Shown piece by piece: positions 6,149 through 8,352 of a stretch of DNA of 8,352 bases. The stretch is from assembly GCA_030149405.1 (NCBI GenBank), contig JASBRM010000146.1, positions 1-8,352 on the forward strand, given 5' to 3'. The DNA is from Neptuniibacter sp. Its GTDB lineage: Bacteria; Pseudomonadota; Gammaproteobacteria; Pseudomonadales; Balneatricaceae. How positions within the stretch are numbered: position 1 is the stretch's first letter; each line of letters starts with the position of its first letter. The translations under genes were made by a program, and so were the position numbers. The notes beneath the pieces were generated by a model. The model did not search any database, was not told the origin of the DNA, and worked only from the letters and a program-made list of their open reading frames with translations.

Positions 6149-6738
6149 TACTTGCTGCCACGAGGAGCGTAAACGTAACCGATACCCTGATCGTGGTCAC
6201 CGCCACGGCGTAGAGCAACGATCTCAACACCTTCTGGCAAAGTGATGTCAGACAGGTGAAGAACCTGGTCAGAAGCGCAAGCAGACAGATCAACTGTCAG
6301 GTTTTCTGGCAGGTCAGTTGGCAGACACAAAACTTCAACAGTGTTTTTCTCAGCAGCGAATTTGCAAGCCGCTTTAGACGCTGGAGATTTTTCGAAGTTA
6401 GCAAATACAACAGGAACAGTGATTTTGATCTTGTTGGATTTAGTTACGCGCTGGAAGTCCGCGTGCAGAACAACAGGCTTAGCTGGGTGACGCTGCAGAT
6501 CTTTGATGATTACCTGCTCTTCTTTACCGTCCAGAGACAGAGTCAGAAGAGAAGAGAAGAATGCATCATCTTCGATCATTTTTACCAATTCGTTGTTAGC
6601 GATAGAGATAGAAGTAGGCTTCTTACGCTTATCACCACCAAAAACGATACCTGGAACCAGGCCTTCACGACGCAGGCGGCGGCTCGCACCTTTCCCTTCG
6701 TCGTTACGTGCTACAGCGTTAACTACAAAGTTAGACAT
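6148..6738 (-). CDS. rplY: 50S ribosomal protein L25 (Ctc/TL5 long form)
   Basis: L25 binds 5S rRNA in the central protuberance of the large ribosomal subunit. At 196 residues this is the two-domain Ctc/TL5 form, unlike the ~94-residue E. coli protein. The N-terminal 5S-binding domain (~1–95) includes GKGASRRLRREGLVPGIVFGG (15–35) and KDLQRHPAKPVVLHADFQRV (79–98). The C-terminal TL5 domain (~100–185) ends in a short basic tail. The start has a good ribosome binding site, AAAAGG with eight-base spacing. It lies 119 bases after prs, and that gap is packed with hairpins that could control its translation or read-through. E. coli rplY is, as I recall, autoregulated through its mRNA leader. Confidence 0.96.
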   Translation of the reverse strand: MSNFVVNAVARNDEGKGASRRLRREGLVPGIVFGGDKRKKPTSISIANNELVKMIEDDAFFSSLLTLSLDGKEEQVIIKDLQRHPAKPVVLHADFQRVTKSNKIKITVPVVFANFEKSPASKAACKFAAEKNTVEVLCLPTDLPENLTVDLSACASDQVLHLSDITLPEGVEIVALRRGGDHDQGIGYVYAPRGSK

Positions 6739-6761
6739 TTTTCATACCTTTTAAATAAATA

Positions 6762-6794
6762 ATCTGCAAAACCTTGCGACCAGGTTTTACAGAT
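6762..6794 (-). promoter_or_regulatory. Long hairpin just upstream of rplY (leader element or attenuator)
   Basis: On the minus strand a 13-bp stem with one G·U pair (6794–6782 with 6774–6762) encloses a 7-base loop. It is followed by a U-rich but interrupted stretch (TATTATTTATTT) and then by the rplY Shine-Dalgarno sequence at 6752–6747. It could act as a leaky terminator between prs and rplY or as the autoregulatory site of L25. The short distance to the ribosome binding site favours a role in translation. Confidence 0.5.
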
Positions 6795-6799
6795 ATTAA

Positions 6800-6836
6800 A
6801 CCCTTGCGGGTATTAACCTTGCTGGTTATCAGCAAG
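6800..6836 (-). promoter_or_regulatory. Two further hairpins in the prs–rplY spacer
   Basis: Reading on the minus strand, CTTGCTG (6836–6830) pairs with CAGCAAG (6824–6818) across a 5-base loop. Next, ACCC (6811–6808) pairs with GGGT (6803–6800) across GCAA, a stable GNRA-type tetraloop. Together with the hairpin at 6762–6794 they leave little single-stranded RNA between prs and rplY. Neither has a T-run. Confidence 0.45.
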
Positions 6837-6843
6837 ATGCGTT

Positions 6844-6878
6844 ATCAGCGGATGTTCTTAACGGAACATCGCGCTGAT
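6844..6878 (-). promoter_or_regulatory. Strong hairpin spanning the prs stop codon
   Basis: ATCAGCG and GATGTTC (6844–6857) pair with GAACATC and CGCTGAT (6864–6878), giving 14 bp with one bulged base and a six-base loop. The loop holds the prs stop codon. No T-run follows on the minus strand, so it is more likely a 3'-end stabiliser or processing site than a terminator. Confidence 0.5.
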
Positions 6879-7799
6879 GGATTCTTCATTACATACGCGA
6901 CGAACAGCTTCTGCCAGCATTGGTGCCAGAGTCAGTTGGCGTATTTTGGAGCAAGCCTGAGCCGCTTCAGTGAGTGGGATGGTGTCAGTAACAACAAGTT
7001 CATCCAACTCGGAATTCGTAACATTGGTAATCGCTGGGCCAGACAGTACTGCGTGTGTAGCGTAAGCGATTACACGTTTAGCGCCTTGAGCTTTCAGTGC
7101 TTTGGCTGCTTTACATAATGTACCTGCAGTGTCGCACATGTCATCGACCAGGACACAGGTACGGCCTTCAATGTCACCGATGATGTTCATTACATCGGAT
7201 TCGTTCGCGCGTTCACGACGCTTGTCGATAATTGCCAGATCACAATCCAGAATTTTCGCGACAGCACGTGCGCGGACTACACCGCCGACATCCGGAGATA
7301 CGATCAGCATGTCTTCGTATTCCTGATCGGCAATATCATCCAGCAGAACCGGAGAGCCATATACGTTATCAACAGGAACACTGAAGAAGCCCTGAATCTG
7401 GTCAGCGTGCAGATCTACAGTCAGAACACGGTCGATACCAATAGCATCCATCATGTCTGCAACAACCTTTGCAGTGATCGCAACACGTGCTGAACGTGGA
7501 CGACGATCCTGACGAGCGTAGCCAAAGTAAGGTACTACCGCTGTTATACGAGAAGCAGATGCGCGACGCAGGGCGTCAGCAAGAACGATCAGCTCCATCA
7601 GGTTGTCATTGGTTGGTGCGCAAGTTGGCTGAATAATGAAAACGTCTTTACCACGTACGTTCTCCTGGATTTCAACGCTGACTTCGCCATCGCTAAAACG
7701 ACCAACATTTGCTTTACCCATTGGGATATCCAGGCGTTCAACTACGCGTTTCGCCAGGTCTGGGTTAGCATTGCCGGTGAAGACCATCATCTTGGACAC
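6858..7799 (-). CDS. prs: Ribose-phosphate pyrophosphokinase (PRPP synthetase)
   Basis: Prs makes PRPP from ribose 5-phosphate and ATP, feeding purine, pyrimidine, histidine, tryptophan and NAD synthesis in the cytoplasm. With the GTG at 7799 the protein has 313 residues, the same as Pseudomonas Prs, and begins [13 protein letters not shown]. Visible motifs are the ATP-binding [11 protein letters not shown] (90–100), the metal-binding TVDLHADQ (127–134), the catalytic-flexible-loop DKRR (192–195) and the PRPP loop [10 protein letters not shown] (219–228). The frame stays open upstream into the tRNA, with an ATG at 7856. However, GTG 7799 has AAAAGG eight bases upstream, whereas ATG 7856 is eight bases from the tRNA end with no ribosome binding site. 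The 64-base gap to tRNA-Gln shows no good promoter, so prs is probably cotranscribed with the tRNA. Confidence 0.97.
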   Translation of the reverse strand: MSKMMVFTGNANPDLAKRVVERLDIPMGKANVGRFSDGEVSVEIQENVRGKDVFIIQPTCAPTNDNLMELIVLADALRRASASRITAVVPYFGYARQDRRPRSARVAITAKVVADMMDAIGIDRVLTVDLHADQIQGFFSVPVDNVYGSPVLLDDIADQEYEDMLIVSPDVGGVVRARAVAKILDCDLAIIDKRRERANESDVMNIIGDIEGRTCVLVDDMCDTAGTLCKAAKALKAQGAKRVIAYATHAVLSGPAITNVTNSELDELVVTDTIPLTEAAQACSKIRQLTLAPMLAEAVRRVCNEESISAMFR

Positions 7800-7863
7800 G
7801 GCGTGCACCTTTTCAGTTGTAAGTTGTTCGGAATCTGTAGATTGGGAACCGTTCATAGGTTTT

Positions 7864-7938
7864 TGGCTGGGGTAGGAGGATTCGAACCTCCGCATACTGG
7901 AATCAGAATCCAGTGCCTTACCGCTTGGCGATACCCCA
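7864..7938 (-). tRNA. tRNA-Gln (CTG)
   Basis: This is a 75-nt cloverleaf with encoded CCA. The anticodon stem CTGGA/TCCAG is perfect and encloses TTCTGAT, giving anticodon CTG. U1-A72 and G73 fit glutamine identity. It lies between its own strong promoter and prs, the arrangement found in Pseudomonas. RNase P and 3' processing would have to release it from a transcript that continues into prs. Confidence 0.96.
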
Positions 7939-7944
7939 ACATTT

Positions 7945-7977
7945 CCTCTTGGAGGACAGGCCTCCCGTTGAAAGAGG
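7945..7977 (-). repeat. Inverted repeat in the tRNA-Gln leader
   Basis: GGAGG (7951–7955) and CCTCC (7961–7965) form an inner 5-bp stem. CCTCTT (7945–7950) and AAGAGG (7972–7977) form an outer 6-bp stem, with six unpaired bases on one side. The outer arm lies at the expected transcription start, so perhaps only the inner stem forms in RNA. It may guide 5' processing of the precursor tRNA. Confidence 0.4.
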
Positions 7978-7982
7978 CGCAG

Positions 7983-8011
7983 ATTATCCCGGATTGATTT
8001 TGCAAAGTCAA
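7983..8011 (-). promoter_or_regulatory. Strong promoter of tRNA-Gln–prs–rplY–pth–ychF
   Basis: On the minus strand TTGACT (8011–8006) and GATAAT (7988–7983) are separated by exactly 17 bp; each matches consensus at five of six bases. Two bases downstream of the -10 box lies GCGCCTCT, the same GC-rich discriminator at the same offset as in the tRNA-Met array promoter. This suggests control by growth rate and ppGpp. It is the only strong promoter I see for the whole operon. Confidence 0.82.
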
Positions 8012-8039
8012 ACCAGAAATCATGGTTATAAAGTGATTA

Positions 8040-8352
8040 TCAGAGGGCGATCCAGGTATGCAGAACCAGGGTGATTTTAAGCCCGTTTCTTACCAGACGA
8101 ATCTTACGGGGTAAGGCAGGTTCCAGGCTGTTGTAACGCAGGTACTGAATGGTCCAGCCGTTCTGTTGCAACGTTTTAAGCCGATTCTGTTCCAGAGTAT
8201 GTTGGAACTCACTATTGGGCGCAGGCATGCCTCTTATCCACCAATAGATATCACTGATTGGAATGTCCCAGCCCAGTTGCTGATAGAGGATATATTCTGG
8301 ATCAGGTCCTGAAAACTTACCCTCGCCGGAAATATCTACAGTAACCTGATTG
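8040..8352 (-). CDS. lolB: Outer-membrane lipoprotein receptor LolB, C-terminal part
   Basis: LolB is itself a lipoprotein on the inner face of the outer membrane. It accepts lipoproteins from the periplasmic carrier LolA and inserts them. Only the last 103 codons are present; the N-terminal half with its lipobox lies beyond the window edge. The frame is open past the ATG at 8228 to the window end. It reads LGWDIPISDIYWWIRGMPAP, a recognisable LolB block, then NGWTIQYLRY and LPRKIRLVRNGLKITLVLHTW, the usual LolB ending. The gene stops 101 bases before tRNA-Gln. ispE, which normally follows lolB, is not there. I see no clear terminator, so some lolB transcripts may continue into the tRNA operon. 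Confidence 0.9.
   Translation of the reverse strand, partial: NQVTVDISGEGKFSGPDPEYILYQQLGWDIPISDIYWWIRGMPAPNSEFQHTLEQNRLKTLQQNGWTIQYLRYNSLEPALPRKIRLVRNGLKITLVLHTWIAL

Noticed and set aside
6256..6762. 168-codon plus-strand open frame
   Set aside because: It is antisense to rplY, which is clearly real, and reads as low-quality shadow protein.
7800..7895. N-terminal extension of prs starting at the ATG inside tRNA-Gln (7895) or at 7856
   Set aside because: The first start lies within the tRNA and the second has no ribosome binding site. GTG 7799 has a good one and gives the usual 313-residue length.
1..8352. CRISPR array, insertion sequence, prophage, attachment site or toxin–antitoxin pair
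   Set aside because: There are no regularly spaced repeats, no transposase or integrase, and no tRNA 3'-end duplication that looks like an integration scar. The long repeats are complete tRNA genes.

Overview
The window reads as a chromosomal core region of a gammaproteobacterium. The protein sequences and gene order resemble Pseudomonas and, given the moderate base composition, perhaps an Oceanospirillales-type marine relative; the order-level guess is inference. In P. aeruginosa, as I recall it, the order lolB–ispE–tRNA-Gln–prs–rplY–pth–ychF–tRNA-Met occurs in one place and serB (PA4960) lies next to fimX (PA4959) in another. Here both blocks sit side by side.

Left part (1–1625, + strand): a lysine-rich protein or protein tail, an A-tract/hairpin terminator, an extended -10 promoter, and serB (phosphoserine phosphatase with N-terminal ACT domains). 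Facing serB is a FimX-like REC–PAS–GGDEF–EAL protein (1648–3768, - strand). Its catalytic motifs are degenerate, so it looks like a c-di-GMP receptor rather than an enzyme.

Middle (3769–4416): no protein gene. It holds a tRNA array read leftward, Met–Gln(TTG)–Met, with two identical tRNA-Met copies. A strong promoter (TTGACA, 17 bp, AATAAT) lies upstream and the rho-independent terminator of the ychF operon lies just beyond it. I see no convincing intrinsic terminator between the array and fimX.

Right part (4417–8352, - strand, read from high to low coordinates): the C-terminal half of lolB, a strong stable-RNA promoter, tRNA-Gln(CTG), prs, rplY, pth and ychF, then a terminator. These genes serve PRPP supply, 5S rRNA binding in the ribosome, peptidyl-tRNA recycling and ribosome-associated ATPase function, so one growth-rate-responsive transcript would make sense. 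ispE, which usually sits between lolB and the tRNA/prs block, is absent.

I found no clear new defence, mobile or biosynthetic system. The points most worth a second look are regulatory: possible tRNA-to-fimX read-through, a chain of hairpins from the prs stop to the rplY start, a discriminator shared by both tRNA promoters, two tRNA-Gln genes that differ only around the anticodon arm, and the missing ispE.
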